This document shows positions 36,549 through 46,841 of a stretch of DNA of 64,000 nt, in pieces (position 1 is the first letter of the stretch; every line of letters begins with the position of its first letter). Origin of the DNA: G963668435 sp963668435 (GTDB taxonomy: Bacteria > Latescibacterota > Latescibacteria > Latescibacterales > Latescibacteraceae). The stretch covers positions 620,001-684,000 of the forward strand of contig CAXXSC010000001.1 of the NCBI GenBank assembly GCA_963668435.2. Direction: 5' to 3'. A program made the position numbers and the translations under genes. The notes beneath the pieces are model-generated. The model saw only the letters and a list, made by a program, of their open reading frames with translations, did no database searches and was not told where the DNA came from.

Positions 36549-36944
36549 ATGGTAAGACTTGCGGATACATCAATACGTCTTTATAGGAAAAAGAATGGTA
36601 AAGTTTCTGTAAAGCTTCGTAGCTATTTGATGATAAAAACAAATTGCGGCTTCAATCTCGGTGCATATTTAAAGGATATTTCGTGTGTTTTGACTTTCTA
36701 TAATGGAGAAAGAATGGTATTTGATGATGTGGCCTTTGCAGTTGACATGGAGTGTGAATACCAACTAGATACTATGGTTCACACTTTTTGGGCATCGGGA
36801 ATTACCGAAATGGACGTTTTAAAATTCAGTATAGGTAAATTATGTGTAAACTTTTTGATAAGTTTCACTGGCCATCCATCTGAGGAACCTGATTCAGTTG
36901 AATACATTGTACCGTTAATTCCAATTCCTACAGTTTATGGATGA
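36549..36944 (+). CDS. Hypothetical protein in defence island
   Basis: The 131-residue product matches no family I recognise. It looks soluble and mostly beta (alternating hydrophobic segments such as VSVKLRSYLMIKT and MVFDDVAFAVDMECEYQL). It lies 139 bp after gajB and 99 bp before a TIR-TM gene on the same strand in the same AT-rich block. It could be a third component of one of these systems, but nothing in its sequence shows that. Confidence 0.5.
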   Translation: MVRLADTSIRLYRKKNGKVSVKLRSYLMIKTNCGFNLGAYLKDISCVLTFYNGERMVFDDVAFAVDMECEYQLDTMVHTFWASGITEMDVLKFSIGKLCVNFLISFTGHPSEEPDSVEYIVPLIPIPTVYG

Positions 36945-37043
36945 TAATGAATTTTCATTCAATACTCTTTTTTACATAAATCTTAGAACAGTAAACAGTT
37001 TTTCTCCTAAACAGTAATAACATTCTAATTGGAGTTTTTTGTA

Positions 37044-37520
37044 ATGGGATATACAGTTTTTCTAAGTCATTTTTCAGAAGATAAAGAATGGGTAGAACAA
37101 ATAGCCCAGAAATTATTAAGTGAGAATATTAAGCCATATTTGTTTGAACGTGATCCCCAACCTGGTGAATCAATTTCTGAAAAAATACAAAATGCGATAA
37201 GTGATTCAGATGCTTTTGTTGTTCTGGTAACAAAAGAAGGGCAGGCTTCAAAATGGCTTAATGCTGAAATAGGTTATGCAAAAGCCGTTGAAATACCAAT
37301 TATTCCACTTGTTGATTCGCGAATTAAGAATCCAGAGTTGCCTTTCATAGGTGATACTGAATACATAAGAGTTGATTTAAAGAATTTTGATAATGAATTG
37401 CCAATATTAATAAAAGACTTGTCTAAGCGAAAGTTTAATAAACACTTACTTTTGTTGGCGGTTGCTGGTGGTTTATTGTATCTATATTTTCATGGGAAAA
37501 ATAAGACAATCGATTCTTGA
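37044..37520 (+). CDS. TIR domain protein with C-terminal membrane helix
   Basis: The 158-residue protein starts MGYTVFLSHFSEDKEWVEQI, a clear TIR domain, with YLFERDPQPGESISEKI and WLNAEIGYAKAVEIP (Glu in the catalytic position). A hydrophobic helix near the end (LLLLAVAGGLLYLYF, about residues 133-148) predicts membrane anchoring. Small TIR-TM proteins occur in several phage-defence modules as effectors. ATG 37044 is preferred to TTG 37029. It may work with one of the flanking unknown genes, since no cyclic-nucleotide or Thoeris partner is present. Confidence 0.8.
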   Translation: MGYTVFLSHFSEDKEWVEQIAQKLLSENIKPYLFERDPQPGESISEKIQNAISDSDAFVVLVTKEGQASKWLNAEIGYAKAVEIPIIPLVDSRIKNPELPFIGDTEYIRVDLKNFDNELPILIKDLSKRKFNKHLLLLAVAGGLLYLYFHGKNKTIDS

Positions 37521-37606
37521 TACATTGCAGATCATGCCATGTGATTTTCAGATTGGAAATAATACTATGCTTTGGTTAAGCGTTTTTCCTCAACATAGGA
37601 AACAGT

Positions 37607-38143
37607 ATGTATTATCAACCACCTAAGGTCATCGAACTATCGGGCAATGAATCGAAATTGTATCAATTAATTTCCGATAACTCTAATCCTAATATGGAAT
37701 GGCCTCCTATTGCAGAATCTATGGAATCTCTTTTTATATTGCTAAATAAACGTAAAGCAATCCCAGTGATTCGTCTCGAAATCTTTACAAACCCCCAATA
37801 CGCTGAATTTCAGAAGAAATCTCCTAAACAGATTTTTGAATCGAATGGTACTTATGGTAATGAGATTATCCGGCACCCAAACTTTCTTAAATACTTGCAC
37901 TATTTTATTAAAGGGCCTGATTTACCTGCAGAAGCAATAAAAGGATTCTGTCGAATTCTTAATAATGATACAGGAACATCTGGCGAGATTCTTGATCAAC
38001 TTTATTGCCATGTCCGTTTTAACATTCGAAAATACGATCTTGACCATCATTCAGCAGCAAGTAATTTTTTCAGATTGGCTGTTGAACTTGAAATCGAACA
38101 TGATCCTTTTGCAATTCGCGCAGCAGCTATGTCTACACGTTAA
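37607..38143 (+). CDS. Hypothetical protein
   Basis: This 178-residue, probably cytosolic and mainly helical protein has no recognised family. It contains the repeated aromatic and charged segments YAEFQKKSPKQIFESNG and NFLKYLHYFIKGPDLPAEA. It is the last gene of the AT-rich block and follows the TIR-TM gene by 86 bp, so it may be its sensor or partner. A small perfect hairpin (TTTCCT/AGGAAA) lies just upstream. A role in defence is an inference from position only. Confidence 0.5.
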   Translation: MYYQPPKVIELSGNESKLYQLISDNSNPNMEWPPIAESMESLFILLNKRKAIPVIRLEIFTNPQYAEFQKKSPKQIFESNGTYGNEIIRHPNFLKYLHYFIKGPDLPAEAIKGFCRILNNDTGTSGEILDQLYCHVRFNIRKYDLDHHSAASNFFRLAVELEIEHDPFAIRAAAMSTR

Positions 38144-38500
38144 TCACGATCAAACATTCTCCTGTCATGTTCGTGCTCACAAATCGAGAAGTTTGCATAA
38201 CAAAATCCCTCTTTCCGTTATCCCTTCCCATTATAGCGCCAGCTTTGAAGCTATAAAGGGTAGTTTGCCTGGCGTTCCGCTACAGTTGCCCACAATATTT
38301 TGCTGGCACAGGAAATCAGGGGCAAAATAATGATGGACAACTCCTGACGCTTCACTGGACAACTCCACCCTTGACAGCTCCAAGCAATCAGCCGCTGATA
38401 AGGGATGCGGGACAACGGTAAGACGGCACGTGTCTCAACTTTAACAAGACCGTCGCAAAAGGGTGCAGAACAAACCGCCTGAAACAGGGAAAGCATTTAT
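38144..38500. other. Non-coding stretch before the T9SS-type gene
   Basis: I see no credible gene here; the short minus-strand open frame is Cys- and Leu-rich without family features. Base composition returns to that of the core part of the way through, so the right edge of the AT-rich defence block probably lies within it. Confidence 0.4.
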
Positions 38501-38535
38501 TAAAAAGGCGCCCATTTGAAAAGGCGCCTTTTTAA
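38501..38535. terminator. Bidirectional terminator at the end of the T9SS-type gene
   Basis: A perfect inverted repeat (TAAAAAGGCGCC with GGCGCCTTTTTA) with a ten-base loop has A- and T-runs on either side. It lies 17 bp beyond the stop of the minus-strand gene. Confidence 0.85.
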
Positions 38536-38551
38536 TGTTTACATTATTTTA

Positions 38552-40914
38552 TCACTTTATCAGAATCATCTTTTTCGTCTCAGTATATTCTCCCGCCGTT
38601 ATACGGTAAAAATACACGCCACTGGCATATCCCGATGCTTCCCAGCTCACATTATGACTGCCCGCTGAAAAACGATTGTCGGCAAGTGTGGCTACTTTTT
38701 CGCCCGCAATGTTATAAACTGCGAGAGTCACTTCAGACTCTTTCCCGAGGCTGAACGGGATGGAAGTCACCGGATTGAAGGGGTTCGGGCTGTTCTGGGA
38801 GAGGGAGAATGCCTCCATTGTAAAATCTTCAGAAATATAAAATTTTTCAAACCATGTTTCATGAGCTTCGACGGTATATAAATTGCCTGAATGGTCAATT
38901 CCGGTGATATCATCAACCTTAAATGGAATTTGACTTTCGAGTTGGTCGTCAAGTACTTTGAAGGAAAAATCACATAGACTTTGCGTTTCATCGGTTAGTA
39001 TATTTACATGCTTACCGCAGATTGCAACCGAATTCCCTTTTTGGAAAAAGATAACATCTGAATTACCTGCAATCATTTCACCAGGTTTGGATGAAACCAG
39101 TTCGAATTTATCAGAATCGTATTTAATATCAAATGAAATTCCGCGTATTTTCGTACTTCCGGTGAAGGTCTTAACGATGAAAGTGTTTTCCGAGAGGTGC
39201 TGGATACGGGGGATCAAAATCGGCCTTTCTTCAGTTCGGCTTTGTTGCTTTAACGCAATTTTGTTGGTATCAAACGTGTTCAAACCGTAATTCCAACATA
39301 TTACAATAACATCGCGCGTGTTAATTTCTCCGTTTCCATCGCAATCGCCATGAGTTGACAATGGATTGGACCATGGATCACATAGCTGAGGAATGAAATT
39401 CATTGTGGCTCCGGGTCGGGCGGGACCTTTTTCCCCATAAAAATCTAAAACCGTATCTAAATCGTCCATGTTTACTGTTGAGTCATTATTTGCGTCACCT
39501 GGAAATACGGTTATTCCCATCTTGATTGCTGTTGAACCTCCGATACATTCAAAATCAATGTGATTACCTTCCGAGTCAAGAGCATGCATATCAGTGAGGG
39601 TGAAATTCATTTTATCACCATCATTACAGTCAATTGGAGCAGTAAGCTTTATAGTTGCTATTACTCCGTTGCCTGAAACGCCGTATTTACCCATTAGACC
39701 GATCCCGAATTCATTCTCGCTTCCTAAAAACAAAGCATTATCTCCAAAAAAATCACCAGGCTCGATAGTATCCACGGTACAATTTGAAGCTAAAATAGAA
39801 CCACTTATCGCCGTTACATTATCAATATCGCTCCCATAGAGTTCCCCAATAAAAGTTTCGCCGGCCTTGACGGATTCAGGTACTACAATCTCGATTTTGG
39901 AGGAATACATTAGCGGTTCTTCAGGTGTTTCCTTTGTCTCAGAAGAGTGTTCATTATCACTATCATCAGTGATCGCTGTTATTTTTAGGTCATCTATATA
40001 CAGTGTTGTATCAGTATTGAGACCGTGTTCAATTGTAAACCGTGCCAATGCAGGATCAACCTCCGCATCTTCTTTAATGACAAGTGGGAATGTATATTCC
40101 TGCCAGTTACCCTCAATGTTTACTATCGTCCAAGCCCAGTTATCCCAAGGAGATATATCCCTAATGAAAGCAAAAGGTACGACAGAAGGTTTTGTGGCTT
40201 TGGCCATAAAAGAAACCATGTACTTTTTTTTGATTTTTATGTCCCAACCAACGTATTTAAACTGGATGAAATAATGGGCCTCACTGCTGCCCGCGTTGTT
40301 GATTTTTATGCAACCAGAATCGTTTACTCCTTCATCGTTGCTCCAAGCTACGTCGGAAACGTTGTCATGAATTTCACCTACAAAACCTTCACTACCACCA
40401 TCGAAATTTGTAGAAAATGGAAATGACCTGATGAAAGTACTCTCCTGTGAAATATTTTCTGTGTCGGTCGAAACATCAATAGCTTTTACAGTAAACTCTT
40501 TTGATTCGCTAGATATTTCCGGATTTTCCACCGCGCTGACACGGATTATAAAATGCGATGATGGAAACGGTGGATTCCAACTGTAACCGTATTCTGAATC
40601 GAAAGATTCAACAATGGTTTCCCAGGATGAACCACCATCAGATGATATGTCTATTCGAACAGAGGGAACACCCGATGCAATCCAATTTATAGCAGTCGGG
40701 GTGTCGACTGTGTATGTTTCCCCGCCGGAAGGCGTTATAATCTGAAGTGATCCAGCCTGAGTTTCAGGTTGAGTTTCAACAGACTCAATAACGGTAAAGG
40801 ATCGCGTTTCGGTTTCTCGACAATCGACATCTCCTTCGCCTCGATAAAGAACTTTATAAGAGTACACACTCACATCTCCTGGAGAAAAAGTTTCATAGCT
40901 GCTTCCTATCGGTC
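38552..40914 (-). pseudogene. Secreted multi-domain surface protein with cohesin, dockerin and T9SS sorting domain, 5' end lost
   Basis: The minus-strand frame from about 40914 encodes about 788 residues of a surface protein. In order there are an Ig/fibronectin-like segment (IITPSGGETYTVDT), a carbohydrate-binding-like domain (DGGSEGFVG...YIDDLKI), a cohesin-like domain (VPESVKAGETFIGELYG), dockerin-like repeats (FPGDANNDSTVNMDDLD and GDCDGNGEINTRDV), a second cohesin-like domain, and a C-terminal FNPVTSIPFSLGKES...SGVYFYR type A sorting domain. The frame stays open upstream to 41332, but that part is antisense to the sbcC fragment and has no protein-like features, so the real N-terminus with its signal peptide is missing. 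The gene was cut at about 40.91 kb. Confidence 0.75.
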
Positions 40915-40919
40915 GGCCA

Positions 40920-42212
40920 TTGGAGATCCAACTGGACTTAACGGCAAAACAGAAACAAGAGAAAGAACTCGACGGTAAATCAACTGAAACAGGTAAAGCC
41001 ATCGCATGGCTCAACTCTATTGATGGACTGAAAAAGGAGATCAGCAGTCTTGCTGAAGAAGCGGTCAAACTGCAGAACGATGTTGAGGCATTCAAACCGG
41101 AACGCACCAAACTTGATCGAGCCATAAAGGCCGCTTCATTGGATGGATCGTATGCAACGCTTACTGTCATCAGAAAGCAGCAGTCAGATGAACAGGCGGC
41201 CCTGAAAGCACTGGAAACGGCCCTCCCTGAACTGGAATCCTCTGCTAATACACAGGCTGAATTGCTCAAGTCAGCGGAAAAACAGACCGTTAAAGCCAAA
41301 GAGGAACTCAAAACGGCAGCACCGCTCATCAAGAAAATTCGCTCCCTCGATCAAAAACTAGCCGAACAGGAGAAAGCTGTTTCAGAAGGTGAAGAGAGTT
41401 GCAAAAATGATGCGGCAAAAATTGAGTCCGACAAACAGACCAGACTTGAAGAGCAGGATAAGCGGATCGAGGCCGCAAAAGATCTGGATCTTGCTGAAGA
41501 TTATCTCAAGGAACATGCACAGGATGAATGGCTAATCAGCGGTCTGGCCGGTGTTGAAGAACAGCTGGGCAGTCTGCTCTCCAGACAAAAAGAGATCACC
41601 CCAAAAGAGACCGATCACAAGAAGGCTGACTCGTCTCTGGATGAAGCGGTAAAGAAACTCGATGAATGTACAAAGCAATGCGGTAACCGCAAACATGAAC
41701 TCGATGACGCATCAGAAAAACTTCAGCAAGGGAAAAGTACCTTGAGCGAATTGCTGGGTGACCGGATGCTGCGTGAATACCGCACTGAGAAGGAAACCAT
41801 GCTTCGGGAAATGGCTTTTCTGTCAAAGATTGCGGAGCTTGAAGATCACCGGGCCAAACTGGAAGACGGCAATCCTTGCCCACTCTGCGGTTCGAAAGAG
41901 CATCCATTTGCAGAGGGGAATGTTCCGATACCCGATGAAACCGAAAAGAAAATTGAGTCGCTCACCAAGTTGATCACCAAAGCTGAGGATCTTGAGGCTG
42001 CCAATAAAATACTTGAAGAAACAGAAATCACTGCAAGCAAAAATCTAAGGGACAGTGAGAAAATGGAAGCAACTGCAGCCAACGATAAAAAGGCTACTGA
42101 GAAAACCCTTTGGGAGTTGAAAGATGGCTTAGAAAAACTCATAGCTGGTTTTACCGAACTTAAACAGGCTGTTGTATCCCGTCAGAACAATTTGGACAGT
42201 TATCCCCTTTAA
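40920..42212 (+). pseudogene. sbcC: SbcC/Rad50-like ATPase fragment (coiled coil and zinc hook), truncated at both ends
   Basis: This 430-residue frame is almost all coiled coil, with a zinc-hook-like motif NPCPLCGSKEHPFA at about residue 318. That is the internal part of SbcC, the nuclease-associated ATPase of the SbcCD complex, normally over 1000 residues. The N-terminal Walker A domain is absent because the frame begins at the junction with the truncated minus-strand gene near 40.92 kb. The C-terminal ATPase half is absent because an IS3-family element starts at 42173; the last 13 codons are IS sequence. No sbcD is present. It is a non-functional remnant. Confidence 0.8.
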
Positions 42213-42362
42213 GTTAAGAGATGGTTTGGTGCTGGATGTGGTTGCCTGATTACCGTAGTGGAGGCGTAGCCGTAACGGAGGGAATCAGGGAAGACTTGCC
42301 CTTTCTGCCTATAGTCAGTACCATCCTGTTGACACGACAACGGGGAAGAAAGGAATGTCCAG

Positions 42363-42710
42363 ATGCCTGCCAAGAAAGATTCAGAAAGTATCGTCCGTGA
42401 TATCAAGCGGAAAACCCGGAAGAAATACACTGCCGAGGAGAAGATCAGCATTGTTCTTGAAGGGCTGCGTGGTGAAGAGAGCATAGCCGCGATCTGCCGC
42501 CGTGAAGGAATTAATCCGAACCTGTATTACCGTTGGAGCAAAGACTTCCTTGAAGCTGGAAAGAAACGGCTTCTGGGTGACACGCAGCGGGAGGCAACGA
42601 GCACGGAGGTGACAGACCTCAAGCAGGAGAACGACCAGCTCAAGCAATTGGTAGCCGAGTTGTCGCTGAAGAACCGTGTGCTTAAAAAAAGTTTGCATGG
42701 TATGGAATAG
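42363..42710 (+). CDS. IS3-family transposase OrfA (HTH protein)
   Basis: The 115-residue protein is a Tnp_1/HTH_8-type OrfA: KKYTAEEKISIVLEGLRGEE, a helix-turn-helix around ESIAAICRREGINPNLYYRW, and a C-terminal leucine-zipper-like coil (LKQENDQLKQLVAELSLKN). It binds the element ends and, with OrfB, forms the transposase. It has its own ATG and is followed by orfB 14 bp later in another frame. Confidence 0.9.
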   Translation: MPAKKDSESIVRDIKRKTRKKYTAEEKISIVLEGLRGEESIAAICRREGINPNLYYRWSKDFLEAGKKRLLGDTQREATSTEVTDLKQENDQLKQLVAELSLKNRVLKKSLHGME

Positions 42711-42724
42711 AGGTCGGACGGTAT

Positions 42725-43741
42725 ATGCGATATTCACAGGCTGAAAAAATGGAGGTAATCAGGCTGGTAGAGGAATCGGCGCTGTCGATAAGCCAGACCT
42801 TGCGAGAGCTTGCTATTAACCGTAGCACCTTTTACGCATGGTATCGAAAATACGCGGAAGATGGCTATGATGGCCTTGCCGACAGGAAACCCCGTCCGAA
42901 AAAGTTCTGGAACAGGATACCTGCCCCGGTGAAAGACCAGGTGGTAGCTATTGCCCTTGAGCTTCCCGATAAGTCGCCACGGGAGCTGGCATGGCATATT
43001 ACTGACAGCTACGGTTATTACATCTCCGAGTCGAGTGTCTACCGGATACTCAAGTCCTATGATCTGATCACGAGTCCGGCGTACATCGTGATATCGGCTG
43101 CCGATACGTTCAAGCGTCCGACGAAAGAGGTGCATGAGCTCTGGCAGACCGACTTCTCATACTTCAGGATAGTCGGCTGGGGATGGTACTATCTCTCCAC
43201 CGTCATGGACGATTATTCACGGTATATCCTGGCATGGAAGCTCACGACAACTATGGCTGCCCTTGATGTAATGGATACACTTGATATGGCGAGAGAAAAA
43301 GCCGGTATCGATAGTGTGAAAGTCCGGCACAGGCCCAGACTGCTCTCGGATAACGGGCCCTGTTATCTATCCCGTGATCTGAAGGAGTACCTTGAAGAAA
43401 GGGATATGTCCCATACTCGTGGCGCTCGCTATCATCCTCAGACACAGGGCAAGATAGAGCGCTATCACCGCTCACTGAAGAATGTCGTCAACTTGCTGAA
43501 TTATTACCTTCCTGGTGAACTGGAACAGGAAATCGGCGACTTCGTTGATCACTACAATAATCACCGCTATCACGAGTCACTTAATAACCTGACTCCTGCT
43601 GACGTGTACTTCGGAAGGAAACGGGATTGTCTCAATCTGCGGGATAAAATAAAACGTGAAACGCTGAAACTCAGGAGGGATTATAACCTGGGGAAAGGAG
43701 GTATCAGAAAACACTTGCTGTATGAGAAAAGTACACCTTAA
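42725..43741 (+). CDS. IS3-family transposase OrfB (DDE integrase)
   Basis: The 338-residue protein has an N-terminal helix-turn-helix (ALSISQTLRELAINRSTFYA) and an rve integrase core with Asp in LWQTDFSYFRI, Asp in LLSDNGPCYLS and Glu in GKIERYHRSLKN. It appears intact. It begins with its own ATG, so the product could be made independently or by frameshifting from orfA as in typical IS3 elements. The stop codon is 15 bp before the right terminal repeat. Confidence 0.92.
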   Translation: MRYSQAEKMEVIRLVEESALSISQTLRELAINRSTFYAWYRKYAEDGYDGLADRKPRPKKFWNRIPAPVKDQVVAIALELPDKSPRELAWHITDSYGYYISESSVYRILKSYDLITSPAYIVISAADTFKRPTKEVHELWQTDFSYFRIVGWGWYYLSTVMDDYSRYILAWKLTTTMAALDVMDTLDMAREKAGIDSVKVRHRPRLLSDNGPCYLSRDLKEYLEERDMSHTRGARYHPQTQGKIERYHRSLKNVVNLLNYYLPGELEQEIGDFVDHYNNHRYHESLNNLTPADVYFGRKRDCLNLRDKIKRETLKLRRDYNLGKGGIRKHLLYEKSTP

Positions 43742-43835
43742 TTTTTAACTACATGTGTCCAGAATGTTCTGACGACTTACAGCCGGACCAGGCTGTAATA
43801 AGGTTATTAACCGTGACTAAAAGGGATAGGTTTTA

Positions 43836-45450
43836 ATGGCGAAAAAAAGATATCTGACAAAATCAAGATTCAGACTGGCAATAGAATGTCCTACAAAACT
43901 TTTCTATACAGGGAAAAGTGAGTACGCAAACCAGAACCTTGATGATAGCTTTCTTCTTGCCTTGGCCGATGGTGGATTTCAGGTGGGTGAACTGGCTAAA
44001 TGCTATTTCCCGGGTGGCTATGATATTAAAACGCTGGATTATGAGCTGGCTCTGGCTGAAACCAATAAGCTGTTACAATTAGAACGGGTCACAATCTATG
44101 AAGCCGCAATAGCAACAGAGAATCTCTTCATTCGTACAGATGTTCTGGTAAAGAACGGGAACCGACTCAGTCTCTATGAAGTTAAAGCAAAATCCTTTTA
44201 TCCAGATGAGGAAGATCCCTTCGCAAATAAAAACGGTACAATCAAATCCGGTTGGAAATCTTATCTTTATGACGTAGCCTTCCAAAAGTATGTTATCAAT
44301 CAGGCTCTCCCGCAGTTTGAAGTATCTGCCAATCTTATAATGGCGGATAAATCTTCTACATGTCCAACCGAGGGTCTAAACCAGAAGTTCCGGCTGGTTA
44401 AAGATCAAAATGGTAGGAAGTCGGTTTCCGTTTCAGATGGTCTGACAGAAGCTGATTTGATACCACCAATCCTCTGTAAAGTCAATGTGGAAAGAGAGTG
44501 TGAACAGATTTTCGCAGGAACAGACGGAGGAAGCGATCAGTCATTGAGTTTCAAACAGCGAATAGATCTATTTGCTGATCACTATGCTTCTGACACTAAA
44601 ATTCCCTCATCGGTATCACCCTGCTGCTCAAACTGTGAATTTTACACTACAGACATTGATGAGGAGGCAGGATTGGGGAGTGGCAGGAAAGAATGCTGGA
44701 AAGAGAATCTTGGTTGGGACGACAAGGATTTCGAGTGTCCTACGGTACTGGATGTCTGGAACTTCAGAAAAAAGGCCAAACTGATCGATGCGGGCTGCAT
44801 CAAAATGTCGGATCTGACGGAAGATAATGTGGCTCCCAAACCCGATAAGAAAACGGGAATATCAGCAAGTGAACGGCAGTGGCTGCAGATTGAAAAATAC
44901 CAGACAGGCGATAATAAGGTGTGGATAGATCGAGAGAGCCTCCAAAGCGAGATGAACAATTGGGTGTATCCACTTCACTTTATTGATTTTGAAACCACGA
45001 TGGTGGCTATACCCTTCAACGCAGGTCGTCGGCCTTACGAGGGAATCGCTTTCCAATTTTCCCATCACGTTGTTCACAAAGACGGGACTATCAAACACTT
45101 TGGTGAGTATCTGAATACGAAACAGGGAGCGTTTCCAAACTACGACTTTTTGAGGGCACTCAAGGCTCAATTAGAAAACGACTCTGGAAGCATCTTCCGT
45201 TATTCCAACCACGAAAACACTTTCCTCAATATGATTTACCGTCAGCTTCAGGCTGAGCAGAGGGAGATTGCAGACCGGGAGGAATTGTGTGATTTCATCA
45301 CGTCGATCACCCAGTCTGTGAAGGACTCAGTAGAGCAATGGACTGGCGAGCGCAATATGGTAGATATGTGGGAAATTGTTAAGCGCTACTATTATGATCC
45401 GGCCACTAATGGGTCCAACTCAATTAAGCAGGTACTCCCGGCAATCCTTA
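43836..45450 (+). pseudogene. DUF2779 family protein, C-terminus lost to IS sequences
   Basis: The frame encodes a DUF2779 protein up to about residue 538 (frame stop at 45494 within the IS5-type element). Seen in it are an N-terminal RecB/Cas4-like region (LTKSRFRLAIECPTKLFYTG, with RTDVLVKNGNRLSLYEVKA), a Cys cluster (SPCCSNCEFY...ECW, probable Fe-S site) and a DEDD-type exonuclease-like segment (HFIDFETTMVAIPF). DUF2779 genes are frequent in defence islands. Normal members continue for roughly 100 residues past the NSIKQVLPAIL motif where this one is cut. Confidence 0.75.
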
Positions 45451-45451
45451 A

Positions 45452-46747
45452 GGGTATCTCTAAAAATACAGTAGAAACGGCCCCAAAGCAGTAAAAAAGG
45501 ATAGCGATCTCCATGCGAGAGCGTATATTGCAGTTAGATATACGATAAGAGATTAATAATAATGGAGATAAGCAATGATTAAAGGATTTTTCGACATCCA
45601 GTTCCGTCTTGATGACCTGACGAAGAACGGCGATCCGCTGGTTCAGTTGAAGGATCGTGTGAATTGGGAGCTTTTTCGGCCGGAGCTTGAGCGGATACGG
45701 GAGAAAGAGCGGAAGAGTGCTGCAGGACGCAAAGCGTTTGATGTGGTGTTGATGTTCAAGATACTGGTGCTGCAATCGCTGTATAACTTGAGTGATGATG
45801 CGGTTGAATATCAGGTGCGCGACCGTCTGTCGTTCATGCGATTTTTAGGGCCTGGCATTGGAGATCGGGTGCCGGATGCCAAGACGATCTGGCTGTTCCG
45901 GGAACAATTGGGCGAGGCGAGGCTGGTAAAACGCCTGTTTAAGAAGTTCGACCGGTACTTGCGTGAGCAGGGATTCACCGCGCGCAAAGGGCAGATCGTG
46001 GATGCCTCGCTCGTATCGGTGCCGATCCAGCGCAACAGCCGTGAAGAAAACCAGCAGATAAAAGACGGGAGCGTCCCGGAGGGATGGAGTGACACAAAGT
46101 CCCGTCAGAAAGACACGCATGCCCGCTGGTCCGCGCGTTCTCACAAGCACGCGTTTGGCTATAAGAACCATATCAGCATCGATGCCAAACACAAACTCAT
46201 CCGGGACTATGCGGTAACCGATGCGGCGATCAACGACAGCAAAGTGTTCGGGGAACTCCTCGACGAGAGCAATAGCAGCCGGGATGTGTGGGCCGATTCG
46301 GGATATCAGTCTAAAGACAACCGGAACGAATTGGAACAGCGGGGATTCCGTGCGCACCTGCAGCGCAAGGGATGTCGGCACAGGAAGCTGACAGCGTGGG
46401 AGAAGCAGGGCAACCGGACGCGCTCTCGGGTACGATGCCGAGTCGAGCACGTCTTCGGTATCCAGGCTCAAATGGCCGGGTCATTGCTCCTGCGATCAAT
46501 CAGTATAGCACGGGCCGAGATCAAAATTGGATTGAGAAACCTGGCTTATAATATCCATCGTATGGGGATACTTGCGCCCTCAACGGCATAAGAAGCCTCT
46601 ATATGGGGCGAATGAGCCTCAGTGGGCACTGATTTGGGCAAAACTGATGGATGTTACAACCTGATTTTGCTGTTCGATGCCCTTGTTCAGGAAAAAATCA
46701 GCTTGATATTAACATGATTCGATGAAAATCAATTATTAGAGGTTCAC
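45452..46747 (+). mobile_element. IS5-family insertion sequence with TTAA target duplication
   Basis: A 1296-bp element is bounded by imperfect 16-bp inverted repeats (GGGTATCTCTAAAAAT at left; complement of GTGAACCTCTAATAAT at right, 12 of 16 matching) and flanked by TTAA at 45448-45451 and 46748-46751, a 4-bp duplication as expected for IS5. It holds one transposase gene. It is inserted in the leftover right end of an IS3-family element at the truncated end of the DUF2779 gene. Confidence 0.75.
45575..46591 (+). CDS. IS5-family DDE transposase
   Basis: The 338-residue transposase begins MIKGFFDIQFRLDDLTKNGD (DUF772-type N-terminal domain) and has the DDE core: Asp in GQIVDASLVSVPIQ, Asp in VWADSGYQSKDNR and Glu in RVRCRVEHVFGIQAQM. 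It appears intact. GGAG lies upstream of ATG 45575. Confidence 0.92.
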   Translation: MIKGFFDIQFRLDDLTKNGDPLVQLKDRVNWELFRPELERIREKERKSAAGRKAFDVVLMFKILVLQSLYNLSDDAVEYQVRDRLSFMRFLGPGIGDRVPDAKTIWLFREQLGEARLVKRLFKKFDRYLREQGFTARKGQIVDASLVSVPIQRNSREENQQIKDGSVPEGWSDTKSRQKDTHARWSARSHKHAFGYKNHISIDAKHKLIRDYAVTDAAINDSKVFGELLDESNSSRDVWADSGYQSKDNRNELEQRGFRAHLQRKGCRHRKLTAWEKQGNRTRSRVRCRVEHVFGIQAQMAGSLLLRSISIARAEIKIGLRNLAYNIHRMGILAPSTA

Positions 46748-46751
46748 TTAA

Positions 46752-46792
46752 TCTTTTAATTACATTTGTCCAGAATGTTCTGACGACTTACA
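46752..46792 (+). repeat. Solo right end of the IS3-family element
   Basis: Positions 46767-46792 repeat the 26-bp right terminal repeat of the element at 42173-43781 exactly, and similarity extends upstream to the position of the orfB stop codon. No transposase precedes it. The DUF2779 fragment therefore lies between two copies of this end, as in a collapsed composite transposon. The stretch 46793-46841 holds nothing recognised. Confidence 0.75.
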
Positions 46793-46841
46793 CGTTTTGA
46801 ATGTGGTAAAATCCTTGTATATTGCGATCAAGGAGGCAGCC

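Larger units (their letters stand above)
42173..43781 (+). mobile_element. IS3-family insertion sequence inserted in sbcC
   Basis: Imperfect 26-bp terminal inverted repeats (42173-42198 and 43756-43781, differing at about five positions, ending TGTA...TACA) bound orfA and orfB. No matching target duplication is visible, and sbcC does not resume on the right side, which suggests a deletion next to the element. A second copy of the right end lies at 46767-46792. Confidence 0.85.

Noticed and set aside
40915..41332. The 5' extension of the minus-strand T9SS gene frame up to 41332
   Set aside because: This part is antisense to the coiled-coil sbcC fragment and is Ser/Ala/Cys-rich without domain features, so I treat it as a shadow and place the true break near 40914.
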